In this document: positions 16,375 to 25,132 of the stretch, in pieces
Layout of the letters: the number at the start of each line of letters is the position of its first letter
Numbering within the stretch: position 1 is the stretch's first letter
Origin: Pseudomonadota bacterium
GTDB lineage: Bacteria; Pseudomonadota; Gammaproteobacteria; Burkholderiales; Burkholderiaceae
Assembly: GCA_029777935.1 (NCBI GenBank)
Contig: JAKORH010000208.1
Location: 1 to 25,277, forward strand
DNA length: 25,277 nt
Reading direction: 5' to 3'
Notes under the pieces: model-generated
What the model saw: the letters and a program-made list of their open reading frames with translations, nothing else
Told to the model about the DNA's origin: nothing
The model's database searches: none
Made by a program: the position numbers and the translations under genes

Positions 16375-17025
16375 GTGCTGCCCGCGCGCTATCGCCACAT
16401 CGTGATCGAAGGGCCGATCGGCGCCGGCAAGACCTCGCTCGCGCGCCGGCTCGCGGACAGGGCTGACGCGCGAACGATGCTGGAGCAGCCCGAGGGCAAT
16501 CCGTTCCTCGAACGCTTCTACCGCGACCGCGCGCGCTACGCGCTGCCGACGCAGCTCTTCTTCCTGTTCCAGCGCGCGCGGCAACTGGCGGAGCTCGCGC
16601 AGCTCGACCTGTTCCACGCGCACGTGATCGGCGACTTCCTGCTCGACAAGGATCGCCTGTTCGCGCGGCTGACGCTGGCCGACGACGAGCTCGCGCTGTA
16701 CGAGCAGATCCACGCGCAACTGGCGCCGCAGGCGCCGGCACCGGACCTCGTGATCTACCTGCAGGCCGCGCCCGACACGCTCGCCGAGCGCGTGACCCGG
16801 CGCGGCAATCCGATCGAAGCCGGCATCACGGAGAGCTATCTGCAGGCGCTGGCCGAAAGCTACACGCGCTTCTTCCACCAGTACGAGGCGGCGCCGGTGC
16901 TGGTCGTGAACACCGAGCACCTGAATCCGGCCGAAAATGACGACGACTTCGCGTTGCTGCTGGCTCGCATCGCCGGGATGCGCGGGCGGCGCGAGTATTT
17001 CAACGTGGGAGCTTCTCTGGCATGA
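16375..17025 (+). CDS. Deoxynucleoside kinase (dNK/dGK family)
   Basis: Phosphorylates deoxynucleosides in the salvage pathway; the preferred base is not readable. The 216-residue protein has the P-loop IEGPIGAGKT (13-20), NPFLERFYRDRARYALPTQL (substrate-binding helices), the DFLLDKDRLFA segment equivalent to the catalytic/ERS region, DLVIYLQA, and a lid RVTRRGNPIEAGI. The start is a GTG at 16375, chosen because it lies just before the first beta strand (RHIVIEG); no Shine-Dalgarno sequence is obvious. I know this gene between folK and panB in Burkholderia-type genomes, which supports the call. Confidence 0.87.
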   Translation: MLPARYRHIVIEGPIGAGKTSLARRLADRADARTMLEQPEGNPFLERFYRDRARYALPTQLFFLFQRARQLAELAQLDLFHAHVIGDFLLDKDRLFARLTLADDELALYEQIHAQLAPQAPAPDLVIYLQAAPDTLAERVTRRGNPIEAGITESYLQALAESYTRFFHQYEAAPVLVVNTEHLNPAENDDDFALLLARIAGMRGRREYFNVGASLA

Positions 17026-17092
17026 AACGAGACCCATCCCCTTCCCTTCCCCTGACGAGCCGCGCGCTCGCAGGCGCGCGTGGCAGCGGCGG

Positions 17093-17139
17093 CGCCGAGC
17101 GCTGCTCGGCGAATTCCCGCCTCCGCCCCCTTGAAGGGG
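17093..17139. repeat. Hairpins between the kinase gene and panB
   Basis: CGCCGAGC (17093-17100) and GCTCGGCG (17104-17111) form a perfect 8-bp stem with a GCT loop. About 15 bases later CCCCTT-G-AAGGGG (17127-17139) forms a second palindrome. Both lie in the 148-base gap and may terminate the upstream transcript. The rest of the gap has C-rich repeat debris but no gene. Confidence 0.6.
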
Positions 17140-17173
17140 AGGGGCAGCGAACAGCGCTGCGCGGAGGTATGTA

Positions 17174-18004
17174 ATGAGCACGCACCCGACCGAGCCGGCC
17201 GCCGCCGCGCGCAAACCGATGACGCTGCCGCGCCTGCGCGAGATGCACGAGCGCGGCGAACCGATCGCGATGCTGACCTGCTACGACGCCAGCTTCGCCG
17301 CGCTGCTGGACGCGTGCGGCGTGGACTGCGTGCTGGTCGGCGATTCGCTCGGCATGGTGATGCAGGGTGAGCGTTCCACGCTGCCTGTGACGCTCGAGCA
17401 CGTGGCGTACCACACGCGCTGCGTGGCCAGCGCGGTGCGCAGCGCGTGGCTGATCGCCGACATGCCTTTCGGCAGCTACCAGGGATCGATGCAGTCGGCG
17501 TTCGATTCGGCGGTCGCGCTGATGCGGGCCGGCGCGCAGATGGTCAAGCTCGAAGGCGGCGCGTGGCTGGCGCCGACGATCGCCTTCCTCGTCGAGCGCG
17601 GCGTACCGGTGTGCGCGCATCTGGGGCTGACGCCGCAGTCGGTGCATGCCCTCGGCGGCTATCGGCTGCAGGGCAGGAGCGAAGGGGACGCCGCGCAACT
17701 GAAGCGCGACGCGCTGGCGGTACAGAACGCGGGCGCGGCGCTGGTGGTGCTGGAGATGATCCCGGCGCTGCTCGCCACCGAACTGACGCGCATGCTTTCG
17801 ATTCCCACCATCGGCATCGGCGCCGGCAACCTGTGCGCGGGCCAGGTGCTGGTGCTTCACGACATGCTCGACGTCTACCCAGGCAAAAAGCCGCGCTTCG
17901 TGCGCAATTTCATGGAAGGCAGCCCCAGCATCCGCGCCGCGATCGAGACCTACGTGAAAGCGGTCAAGGAACGCGCATTTCCGGCGCCGGAGCACGCGTA
18001 CTGA
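17174..18004 (+). CDS. panB: 3-methyl-2-oxobutanoate hydroxymethyltransferase
   Basis: PanB makes ketopantoate from 2-oxoisovalerate and methylene-tetrahydrofolate, the first step of pantothenate synthesis. The 276-residue protein shows [31 protein letters not shown] (Mg ligand Asp57), [59 protein letters not shown] (catalytic Glu) and [20 protein letters not shown]. All are canonical. A GGAGG sequence six bases before the ATG supports the start. panC follows after 177 bases containing a repeat and its own promoter candidate, so the two pan genes may be transcribed separately. Confidence 0.96.
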   Translation: MSTHPTEPAAAARKPMTLPRLREMHERGEPIAMLTCYDASFAALLDACGVDCVLVGDSLGMVMQGERSTLPVTLEHVAYHTRCVASAVRSAWLIADMPFGSYQGSMQSAFDSAVALMRAGAQMVKLEGGAWLAPTIAFLVERGVPVCAHLGLTPQSVHALGGYRLQGRSEGDAAQLKRDALAVQNAGAALVVLEMIPALLATELTRMLSIPTIGIGAGNLCAGQVLVLHDMLDVYPGKKPRFVRNFMEGSPSIRAAIETYVKAVKERAFPAPEHAY

Positions 18005-18011
18005 GGACAGC

Positions 18012-18110
18012 CGTCACCCCGGCGAAGGCCGGGGCCCAAGTTGAATGTCGGGAATTGAGTCCCGGCCCCGGCTTGAGACTTGCCGGGGCAGGCTCTGCGC
18101 CGGGACGACG
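18012..18110. repeat. Third CGTCACCCC-type inverted repeat
   Basis: It opens CGTCACCCCGGCGAAGGCCG and closes CTCTGCGCCGGGACGACG, with an inner pair CGGGAATTGAGTCCCG (18049-18064). It belongs to the same broad family as the elements at 7944 and 11705, in the GGGACGACG-ending subtype. It starts eight bases after the panB stop and may serve as its terminator. Confidence 0.75.
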
Positions 18111-18133
18111 CTATTGCATCGCGTCCAGGTGGC

Positions 18134-18139
18134 TACAAT
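18134..18139 (+). promoter_or_regulatory. Candidate panC -10 hexamer (TACAAT)
   Basis: TACAAT lies 42 bases before the panC ATG. A TTGCAT at 18114-18119 could be the -35 but the 14-base spacer is short. A GGAGG at 18172-18176 supports normal ribosome binding, so this would be a conventional short leader of about 36 bases. Confidence 0.4.
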
Positions 18140-18160
18140 CCGCCGCGCGCGCAGCGGTAG

Positions 18161-19024
<864 letters not shown>

Positions 19025-19028
19025 GAAG

Positions 19029-19937
19029 GTGCAAGGCTGCGCTTACATCGACGGCAGGTTCGTCGCCCCCGAGGACGCGAAGATCTCGATCTTCGACTGG
19101 GGCTTCCTGCACTCCGACGCCACCTACGACGTTGCGCACGTGTGGTGCGGGCGGTTCTTCCGCCTGGACGACCACCTCGACCGTTTCGAGAGAAGTCTGG
19201 CCGCGCTGCGGCTCGACCCCGGCGTGTCGCGCGAGACGATGCGCGCGGTGATGCACGAATGCGTGGCGCGCGCCGGCCTGCGCGATGCCTATGTCGAAGT
19301 GCTGTGCACGCGCGGACTGCCGGCGCCGGGCTCGCGCGATCCGCGCACCTGCACCAACCGCTTCATCGCGTTCGCGATCCCGTTCGTGTGGATCGCCGAT
19401 CCGGACAAGCAGAAGCGCGGCGTGAACCTGATCGTCAGCGGCCGGCAACGGATCTCCCCGCACAGCGTGGATCCGCGCGTGAAGAACTACCACTGGCTCG
19501 ACTTCGTGATGGGACTGTTCGATGCCTACCAGCGCGGCGGCGAAACCGTGGTGCTGGTCGATGCGGACGGCAACGTCGCCGAGGGGCCGGGATTCAACGT
19601 GTTCGCCGTGTTCGGTCGCAGCAACGCGGCCCGGCTCGTAACGCCTGCCAGCGGCGTGCTCGAAGGCGTGTCCCGCCGCACTGTGATCGAGCTGGCACAG
19701 CGCGCCGGCTTCGACGTGCATCAGGGCGCACTGTCGGTCGAGCAGCTCAGGCATGCCGACGAGATCTTCCTATCGAGCACCGGCGGCGGCGTGATCGCCG
19801 TCAGTGCGCTCGACGGCGTGCCGATCGGCGGGCGCCCGACCGGCGAGTTCGCACCCGTCACCGCGCAACTGCAGGCGGCGTACTGGGCGCTGCACGACGA
19901 TCCGCGCTACGTCGAGGCAGTGCGGTATCCGGCGTGA
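19029..19937 (+). CDS. Class IV (fold-type IV) PLP aminotransferase, resembling (R)-selective amine transaminases
   Basis: A 302-residue PLP enzyme. The catalytic lysine is Lys152 in DPRVKNYHWLD, and the phosphate/pyridine side has VAEGPGFNVFAV with Glu185. The N-terminal pattern SIFDWGFLHSDATYDVAHVW, FFRLDDHLDRF, YVEVLCTRG, and the C-terminal DEIFLSSTGGGVIAV followed by LDGVPIG resemble, from memory, the (R)-amine transaminase group (for example the Arthrobacter enzyme). They look less like branched-chain or D-amino acid aminotransferases. It starts with GTG four bases after panC, with GAGAAG only a weak ribosome site, implying coupling. A branched-chain-type role tied to ketoacid/pantothenate metabolism remains possible. 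Confidence 0.85.
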   Translation: MQGCAYIDGRFVAPEDAKISIFDWGFLHSDATYDVAHVWCGRFFRLDDHLDRFERSLAALRLDPGVSRETMRAVMHECVARAGLRDAYVEVLCTRGLPAPGSRDPRTCTNRFIAFAIPFVWIADPDKQKRGVNLIVSGRQRISPHSVDPRVKNYHWLDFVMGLFDAYQRGGETVVLVDADGNVAEGPGFNVFAVFGRSNAARLVTPASGVLEGVSRRTVIELAQRAGFDVHQGALSVEQLRHADEIFLSSTGGGVIAVSALDGVPIGGRPTGEFAPVTAQLQAAYWALHDDPRYVEAVRYPA

Positions 19938-19942
19938 GGTCA

Positions 19943-19960
19943 CGGCGGAAACTCCCGCCG
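19943..19960. terminator. Short hairpin between convergent genes
   Basis: CGGCGG (19943-19948) and CCGCCG (19955-19960) form a 6-bp GC stem with an AAACTC loop in the 26-base gap between the stops of the aminotransferase and the beta-barrel gene. The position fits a shared terminator, but there is no T tract on either side. Confidence 0.4.
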
Positions 19961-19963
19961 ATC

Positions 19964-21361
19964 TCAGAGGTACCTCGTCGCCTTGAAGAGAATGCTCCCC
20001 GCCGGCGGCAGGCTTCCGAAGTTCGAGCGTCGGCCGCCCGTGGTCGCCGTGGCGAGCACGCCAAGGCTCCACTGGTCGGTGCGGGCGTAGTCGGCCGCGA
20101 GCTGCACGAGCATCGAGCCGTCGCCCGCGTCTGCAAGTGCGAAGCCGGTGAGCTCGAGCTTCGGCACGAGGAAGTCCACCCAGTCGAGCCTGAGGAACAC
20201 CGCGTTCTTCTGCAGCGGCTCCTGCCGGTCCGACGCATAGGCGCGGATGAACCACAACTGGCGCGTGATCGGTGACGATGCCGGGCGTCCTCCGCCGCCG
20301 GTGAACCAGCGGTCCCAGTCCGCGCCCGAGAATCCGGCGCCGTTGTAGTGGTACTCGAGGTTCCACGTGATCTTCGATTCCGATGTGTACGAAGCACCGA
20401 CGGCGAGCTGGCTGCGGAAACGCTCGTCTCCGCCCTGCGTGATCACGTCCGGCGCGCCGGGCGGGATCGTTCCCACCTTGCGGCCGAAGGCGAGCGCCTC
20501 GTCGATGAGGCCGAGCCGCCGCCCTCCGGCCCATTCGAGATACACCACCGTGCTCTGTCCGATCGTCTGCGTGAGGTTCAGCCCCGCCTTCACGCGGCCC
20601 TTCTCGAGAAACAGCAGGCCCTCGGGATTGAGGCCATCGCCCCACCGAGCGCTCCCCTTGACGAGCACGCGATCTGACCCGTTGGTGCGATCGAACAGCG
20701 GATCGAAGAAGCGATCCGGGTTGATCGCAACCGGGGCGGGATCGGCGACACGCGGCGCGTAGGCGACGCTCAACGATCCCGCCTCGCCGAGACGCTGGCC
20801 GCGAACCATCAGCGTGCCCAGCCGGTCCTCACGCAGCACGCGCGGATCGGCGGTGAGCGGGTCCACCACCGCACGCGCCTTGAAGAAGTCCGTGGGATTG
20901 AAGCCGAGCGCCACGCCGCTCTTCACGTTGACGCGGCCCGCGTCGAGGTATTCGTGCGGCCACGGCTCGAAGCTCGCATACGCTTCGCGCAGGTCGTGCG
21001 TGACGGTGCCGCGTTGTGCGAATCCGAGGCCCTCCTCGGCGCGCAGGCCGAGGCGGCCGCTGTAGACGAAGAGCGCCGTCGAGCTTGGCGCCCATTCGAC
21101 GTGCGCGTCCATGAAGAGCCGGTTCGCCCGGCGGGACGGGAGCGGAGGCGGCGCCGGAACCAGCAGGTCGTCGCGCCGCGCGGCGAACGCAAGGGCGTCT
21201 TCCGCGTAGATGCGGGCCCTCAAGTCGCTCGGCGATGCTGCGGAGGTCTCGGCCCTAGTGGGCCGCTGGACCTCGGGAATGAGGTCGAGATCCTTGTCCT
21301 CGTCCGCCGCGAAAGCCGTCGCGGCGAACGCGAGACCTAGCAGCGCGACGGCCCGCCTCAT
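19964..21361 (-). CDS. Predicted outer-membrane beta-barrel protein
   Basis: A 465-residue secreted protein. A signal peptide is evident (MRRAVALLGLAFAATAFA, cleavage before ADEDK). After a short acidic and Pro/Ala linker to about residue 75, the rest alternates polar and aromatic/hydrophobic residues as in transmembrane beta strands (LFMDAHVEWAPSSTALFVYSG; AGLNLTQTIGQSTVVYLEWAG; WNLEYHYNGAGF; LWFIRAYASDR). It ends in a strand with SILFKATRYL; the terminal residue is Leu rather than the usual Phe. I do not recognise a named family. It is the last gene of the TetR/ABC/LolA-like cassette and its ATG overlaps the preceding stop by four bases, so a joint job at the outer membrane is likely. Confidence 0.75.
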   Translation of the reverse strand: MRRAVALLGLAFAATAFAADEDKDLDLIPEVQRPTRAETSAASPSDLRARIYAEDALAFAARRDDLLVPAPPPLPSRRANRLFMDAHVEWAPSSTALFVYSGRLGLRAEEGLGFAQRGTVTHDLREAYASFEPWPHEYLDAGRVNVKSGVALGFNPTDFFKARAVVDPLTADPRVLREDRLGTLMVRGQRLGEAGSLSVAYAPRVADPAPVAINPDRFFDPLFDRTNGSDRVLVKGSARWGDGLNPEGLLFLEKGRVKAGLNLTQTIGQSTVVYLEWAGGRRLGLIDEALAFGRKVGTIPPGAPDVITQGGDERFRSQLAVGASYTSESKITWNLEYHYNGAGFSGADWDRWFTGGGGRPASSPITRQLWFIRAYASDRQEPLQKNAVFLRLDWVDFLVPKLELTGFALADAGDGSMLVQLAADYARTDQWSLGVLATATTGGRRSNFGSLPPAGSILFKATRYL

Positions 21362-22125
21362 TGGATCTTCAGCCGCGGCAGGTAGTCGCGCTGGAACCAG
21401 GCGTCGGGAACATCCTGCAAGCGCGAATCGCCGAAGGTGGCGATGGTCGCGAGCGAGCTGTCGACCGCGTCGATGATCACCGCCTCCGCAGGCCGCACCG
21501 CCCCCAGGCGCTCGGTGAAGTTGCGGTAATAGATGATCTTCAGCAGTCGGCCGCTGTCCGAATAGAACTTGCCCTTGATCGGACGGAACGTTCCCTGCTC
21601 GACCCAGAATTAGACGCGGTTGTAGACGGCACTCTCGGTGGCGGCCTTCAGTTCAAGCCGCCAGCACGCGCGCTTCTGCCGTGCCGCGTCGTCGATGGTC
21701 TCCGTGCCCGCGAGCGTCGCCGTGTAGTCGGCGCCAAAGTTCACGGTGAGCACGTCACCGATCGCGGCCTGGCCCACGAGACGCTGCTGCGGCGAAATGC
21801 GCACGCTGGCCTGCGAGGCCGGGTCATAGAACCAGAACGAGCGGCCGTCGAGCAGGACGCGCTTGCCGGCGTCGCGCGCGGGCTCGACGTACTCGAGGAG
21901 ATTGCGGAAGCGGTGCTCCGCGTCCTCCTTGGAGAAGAGCACGAGGGCACTGCGCGAGCGTTCCTTTCCCGACACGTATTCGGTGAGCGTGAGCGTCGCG
22001 CGGAACGGCTGATCGGCGTTGCGAACCTTGTCGGTCGCCGCGACGATCTGCTGGGCGGTCTGCGCCGATGCCGGCGCAGCGACGGTGGCGAGCCACGCCG
22101 CGAGCGCGGCGGACAGTGCGCGCAT
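21358..22125 (-). pseudogene. LolA-like outer-membrane lipoprotein-sorting protein, interrupted by an in-frame TAA
   Basis: The intact frame would encode 255 residues. It starts with a signal peptide (MRALSAALAAWLATVAAPASA, cleavage before Q) and continues in the LolA-like fold used by periplasmic carriers of lipoproteins or lipids: QQIVAATDKVRNADQPFRAT, GRSFWFYDP and RISPQQRLVGQAAIGDVL. After residue 171 (YNRV) codon 172 is TAA (21612-21610). The same frame then continues for 83 residues with normal family sequence (FWVEQGTFRPIKGKFY, GRLLK, DVPDAWFQRDYLPRL) and stops overlapping the barrel gene ATG. This is a single nonsense change, or a sequencing or assembly error. An upstream ATG at 22155 is possible, but it overlaps the permease gene. 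Confidence 0.85.
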
Positions 22126-22135
22126 TGCGGTTCGT

Positions 22136-23539
22136 TCAAACATGGCGAAGTGCATCCACGACGGAGAGGCGGGCCGCCCGGTTGGCGGGGATCAAGGCCG
22201 CGAGCATCGCGACCGCGGTGAGCGCGAGCCAGGTGCCCAGGAAGAGCGACGGATGCCCGAGCAGGTCGACCTTGAACGGCGTCGGGCTCGAGTTGCCCGG
22301 CGGCACCCAGGACCAGCCCGCGTGGTTCACCAGCGCGCCGAGGGCAAAGGCGAGGATTGCCCCGAGCGTTGCGCCGATCGCGCCGATCAGCGCGCCTTCG
22401 ACGATGAACTGCATCCGCACGCCCCGCCGCCGCACGCCGAGCGCGCGGATCGTGCCGATCTCGTTGGTGCGTTCCATCACGTTCATCGTCATGGTGTTGA
22501 CGACCGCGAACAGCACGATCACGCCCATCACCAGCGCGATGAAGCCGAAGATCGCGCTGAACATCGCCACGACCTGAACGTAGAACGGAGACAGATCGCG
22601 GAAGTCGCGGATCTCGAGATCGAGGTGGTTCGCGTCGATGATCTGCTGCAGGCGCGAACGCACGACCGGCAGGTCCTCGGTGCGATGAAGCTGCAGAACG
22701 ATGCCGGTCGCCTTGTGCTCGCCGCGGCCATAGACGAGCTGCTGCGCGACCGCGAGCGGCATCGCGATGAAGTTGTCGTCGAGCTCGCGCGCGCCTTGCG
22801 ATTCGGCGCCGGCCACTGCGAGGCTCACGACGTTCGGCGCGCCGCCGGCGGTCGCTGCGAGGAGGTCGAGATGGGGAGCGCGGTCTTTCCCGCCGGCGGA
22901 GGGATTCGCGTCGAGCTGTGCGAGCGCCACCACGTCGTCGCGCGGCGCCGTTGCTTCCTTGGGTTGCGTCGGCTTCGGCGCGGCCGGACATTGGGGAAGA
23001 TCGAGCGGTCCACACAATTCCAGGATCCGCGCGAGGCCGACGCCCACCAGGCCGCGCGACGCGTCGGCGTCCGACAGGCGCGCATCAGGCGCGTGGATCT
23101 GCCCGGTGCGGTGCTCGTCCCATTGGCGCATCCGGTCGCGCGCCGAAGGAACGAGGCCGACGCCGAAGAACGTCTTGGATGCTTCGTTGCCGTCAGAGAA
23201 GTTGCCCGCGATGCCCGCCAGCGACTGCGTCGGCGTCACCACGTTGAGCAACGGACGGAGCGTCGGGTCCTGCGACACGAGGTCGATCACGCGTTGGTAC
23301 TGCCCGATGCCGTAGGCGGCCGGATTGCCGCTGCCGAAGAGGAAGTAGCCGGTGCGGAAGATGCTCAGGTGACCCACGCGCTGCACGCTGTTGGTCTCGA
23401 GGCCAGAGAAGATGTAGTTGGCGAAGCCGCCGAAGAGCAGCATCGCCAGGGCGCCCGCAGCCACGGCCGAGCCGGTCATTAGCGAGCGGCGCGCGTTGCG
23501 CAGGATGTTGCGGGCGGCGGTCTTGACGAGCAGGTTCAT
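22136..23539 (-). CDS. ABC transporter permease, FtsX/MacB/LolE type
   Basis: A 467-residue inner-membrane protein with four predicted segments: about 20-46, 322-350, 381-404 and 430-451. A large periplasmic domain of about 275 residues lies between the first two. The coupling region MERTNEIGTIRALGVRRRG and the C-terminal PANRAARLSVVDALRHV are hallmarks of FtsX-family permeases (MacB, LolC/E). The periplasmic domain has a Pro/Ala/Lys/Asp-rich stretch (about 184-222) next to Cys176 and Cys184, which could form a disulfide. Such permeases usually work by mechanotransmission, and this one probably acts as a homodimer because only one permease gene is present. AAGGAG precedes the ATG, which overlaps the ATPase stop. 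Confidence 0.9.
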   Translation of the reverse strand: MNLLVKTAARNILRNARRSLMTGSAVAAGALAMLLFGGFANYIFSGLETNSVQRVGHLSIFRTGYFLFGSGNPAAYGIGQYQRVIDLVSQDPTLRPLLNVVTPTQSLAGIAGNFSDGNEASKTFFGVGLVPSARDRMRQWDEHRTGQIHAPDARLSDADASRGLVGVGLARILELCGPLDLPQCPAAPKPTQPKEATAPRDDVVALAQLDANPSAGGKDRAPHLDLLAATAGGAPNVVSLAVAGAESQGARELDDNFIAMPLAVAQQLVYGRGEHKATGIVLQLHRTEDLPVVRSRLQQIIDANHLDLEIRDFRDLSPFYVQVVAMFSAIFGFIALVMGVIVLFAVVNTMTMNVMERTNEIGTIRALGVRRRGVRMQFIVEGALIGAIGATLGAILAFALGALVNHAGWSWVPPGNSSPTPFKVDLLGHPSLFLGTWLALTAVAMLAALIPANRAARLSVVDALRHV

Positions 23540-24249
23540 GCGTTGCTCCTTCCGTGGCGCTGCTCGACGAGGGTTCCGTCGCGGATCGCGAAGATCTCGT
23601 CGGCCTGCGACATGAGCTGCGGATCGTGGGTCGCGAAGACGAAGGTCGTGCGCGATTCGGCCTGCACCTGGCGCATCAGCTCGATGATCGCGGCACCCGT
23701 CCTGGAATCGAGGTTCGCGGTGGGCTCGTCCGCCAGCACGATCTGCGGCGATTTCACGAGGGCGCGCGCGATCGCGATCCGCTGCCGCTGCCCGCCGGAA
23801 AGCTCGTTCGGCCGGCGGTCGGCGTAGGCCGCGAGCCCGACCGCATCCAGCACGGCGCGCGTCCTGCGGCGGCGTTCGGCCTCCGGCATGCCCACGAGCA
23901 CGAGCGGATACTCGACGTTCTCGTACGCCGAGAGCACCGGCACCAGGCTGAAGGTCTGGAAGATGAAGCCGATGTTGCGCGCGCGGAAGTCGGCGAGCGC
24001 ATCGTCGTCGAGCGCGCCGATCGCCTCGCCGCACACCTCGACCGTGCCGCGCGTGGGCGCATCGATGCAGCCGATGAGGTTCAGCAGCGTGGATTTCCCG
24101 CTGCCCGAGGCGCCGATCACCATGGAGAATCGGTGGTAGGGAATGTCGATGCTGATGCCGCTCAAGGCGGGGACCTCGACCTCGCCTGCTCGGTACGTCT
24201 TGGCCGCGTCCCGCAGTCGGACCGCAGGGTTTGCCTGGGATGGATTCAT
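23536..24249 (-). CDS. ABC transporter ATP-binding protein, LolD/MacB type
   Basis: A 237-residue ATPase with Walker A GASGSGKST (46-54), Q-loop FIFQTFSL (Gln98), signature LSGGQRQRIAIARAL (150-), Walker B IVLADEPTANLDS (Asp174, Glu175) and H-loop FATHD (His208). The NVEYPLVLVG segment is typical of the LolD/MacB ATPases that pair with FtsX-type permeases. The start at 24249 follows GGAG; an in-frame ATG at 24288 lies inside the operator region and is less likely. It overlaps the permease gene by four bases. Divergent transcription from the TetR gene across a 78-base gap holding two GGTACC sites suggests repression by that regulator. Confidence 0.93.
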   Translation of the reverse strand: MNPSQANPAVRLRDAAKTYRAGEVEVPALSGISIDIPYHRFSMVIGASGSGKSTLLNLIGCIDAPTRGTVEVCGEAIGALDDDALADFRARNIGFIFQTFSLVPVLSAYENVEYPLVLVGMPEAERRRRTRAVLDAVGLAAYADRRPNELSGGQRQRIAIARALVKSPQIVLADEPTANLDSRTGAAIIELMRQVQAESRTTFVFATHDPQLMSQADEIFAIRDGTLVEQRHGRSNA

Positions 24250-24261
24250 CTGGTCGTCTCC

Positions 24262-24309
24262 GGTACCATTGGGTACCAATGAACGCATGGTATGGTACTA
24301 ACTGGTACC
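24262..24309. promoter_or_regulatory. Two copies of a GGTACY-N4-GGTACC operator between divergent ABC and TetR genes
   Basis: Site 1 is GGTACC-ATTG-GGTACC (24262-24277) and site 2 is GGTACT-AACT-GGTACC (24294-24309). They are 32 bases apart start to start, about three helical turns, so two dimers could bind the same face. Each GGTACC is itself a palindrome. The region carries the only promoter space for both genes. A weak rightward pair TTGGGT (24269) and TATGGT (24291) would be covered by the sites. Autorepression by the adjacent TetR protein is the natural reading. Confidence 0.75.
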
Positions 24310-24327
24310 ACGTCAAGGGGGGAAGCG

Positions 24328-24963
24328 ATGGCGTCAAAACGGGATCGGCCCGCGAAAGAGGAAACCGACGGCTCCGTCCGCGACCGGATCCTGTCGGCCG
24401 CGATGCAGGCCTTCATGGAGCACGGCTTCGCCGCCGCGACGACGCTCGACATCGCGACGCGGGCGAAAGTCTCGAAGCGCGAGCTCTACGCGCTCGTGGG
24501 CAACAAGGAGCAGATGCTCGCGGCGTGCGTGGCGACGCGCGGCCGGCGGATGCGCCTGCCCGAGGACTTCCCGGAAGCCACCGATGTGGCGAGCCTGCGC
24601 TCAGCGTTGTGCCGGTTCGGCGAGACGCTGCTGCGGGAGATCATGGACCCTGCCGTGCTCGCGGTCTTCCGGCTCGGCATCTCCGAGGCCAAGCGGTCAC
24701 CCGCCGTCGCCGCGTCCATCCAGGAGCGTGGCCGCAAGCCCGCGCGCGCGGCGCTCGAAGCATTGCTGCGATCGGCGCGCGCCGCGAAGCTCCTCGTCGA
24801 CGAGGATCTCTCTTCGATGATCGCGCGCTACCAAGCCCTGCTTTGGGGCGACCTGCTAGTGTGGATCCTGCTGGGCACGGCCGCGCCGCCGGGCGTGAAG
24901 GAGATCCGCCAAAGGGCCGAGGAGGCGGCGCAGCTCTTCCTGCGCCTCTACGGGCGGCAATGA
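24328..24963 (+). CDS. TetR/AcrR-family transcriptional regulator
   Basis: A 211-residue protein. Residues 15-63 form the TetR DNA-binding domain: SVRDRILSAAMQAFMEHGF, then the helix-turn-helix TTLDIATRAKVSKRELYALV and GNKEQML. The rest is a helical ligand-binding and dimerisation domain resembling AefR-type C termini. The ligand is unknown. The start at 24328 follows a GGGGGGAAG ribosome site; an in-frame ATG at 24292 lies within operator site 2 and is rejected. It is divergent from the four-gene ABC/LolA/barrel cluster and probably controls both directions. Confidence 0.92.
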   Translation: MASKRDRPAKEETDGSVRDRILSAAMQAFMEHGFAAATTLDIATRAKVSKRELYALVGNKEQMLAACVATRGRRMRLPEDFPEATDVASLRSALCRFGETLLREIMDPAVLAVFRLGISEAKRSPAVAASIQERGRKPARAALEALLRSARAAKLLVDEDLSSMIARYQALLWGDLLVWILLGTAAPPGVKEIRQRAEEAAQLFLRLYGRQ

Positions 24964-25132
24964 GGTGGCGAGCGGGTCAGGTGCAGGAGTTGGTGACGGC
25001 CGGGACCGGCTCTTTCAGCTCAGTTGCCGGATCGGCACGAGAGCGGTCACTGGTTGACCACGACGCGCCGTGGCCGGGCGATGTCCCGAGCGCTGTTGAA
25101 CGAGCTGGCAGTGGCGGCTCGGGATGAACATC
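24964..25132. other. Gene-poor stretch after the TetR gene
   Basis: This 169-base stretch holds no reading frame that looks coding and no ribosome-site-linked start. It contains a short palindromic GTCAC-TGGTTGACC segment but no clear insertion-sequence end. It separates the TetR gene from the probable transposase remnant. Confidence 0.5.

Noticed and set aside
22136..24337. A single 733-codon fusion of ATPase-region and permease sequence
   Set aside because: The first 270 codons are an out-of-frame shadow of the ATPase gene; the permease starts at 23539 with its own ribosome site.
24964..25127. Short rightward frame after the TetR gene
   Set aside because: No plausible ribosome site, no recognisable domain, and it ends before the transposase-like fragment on the other strand.
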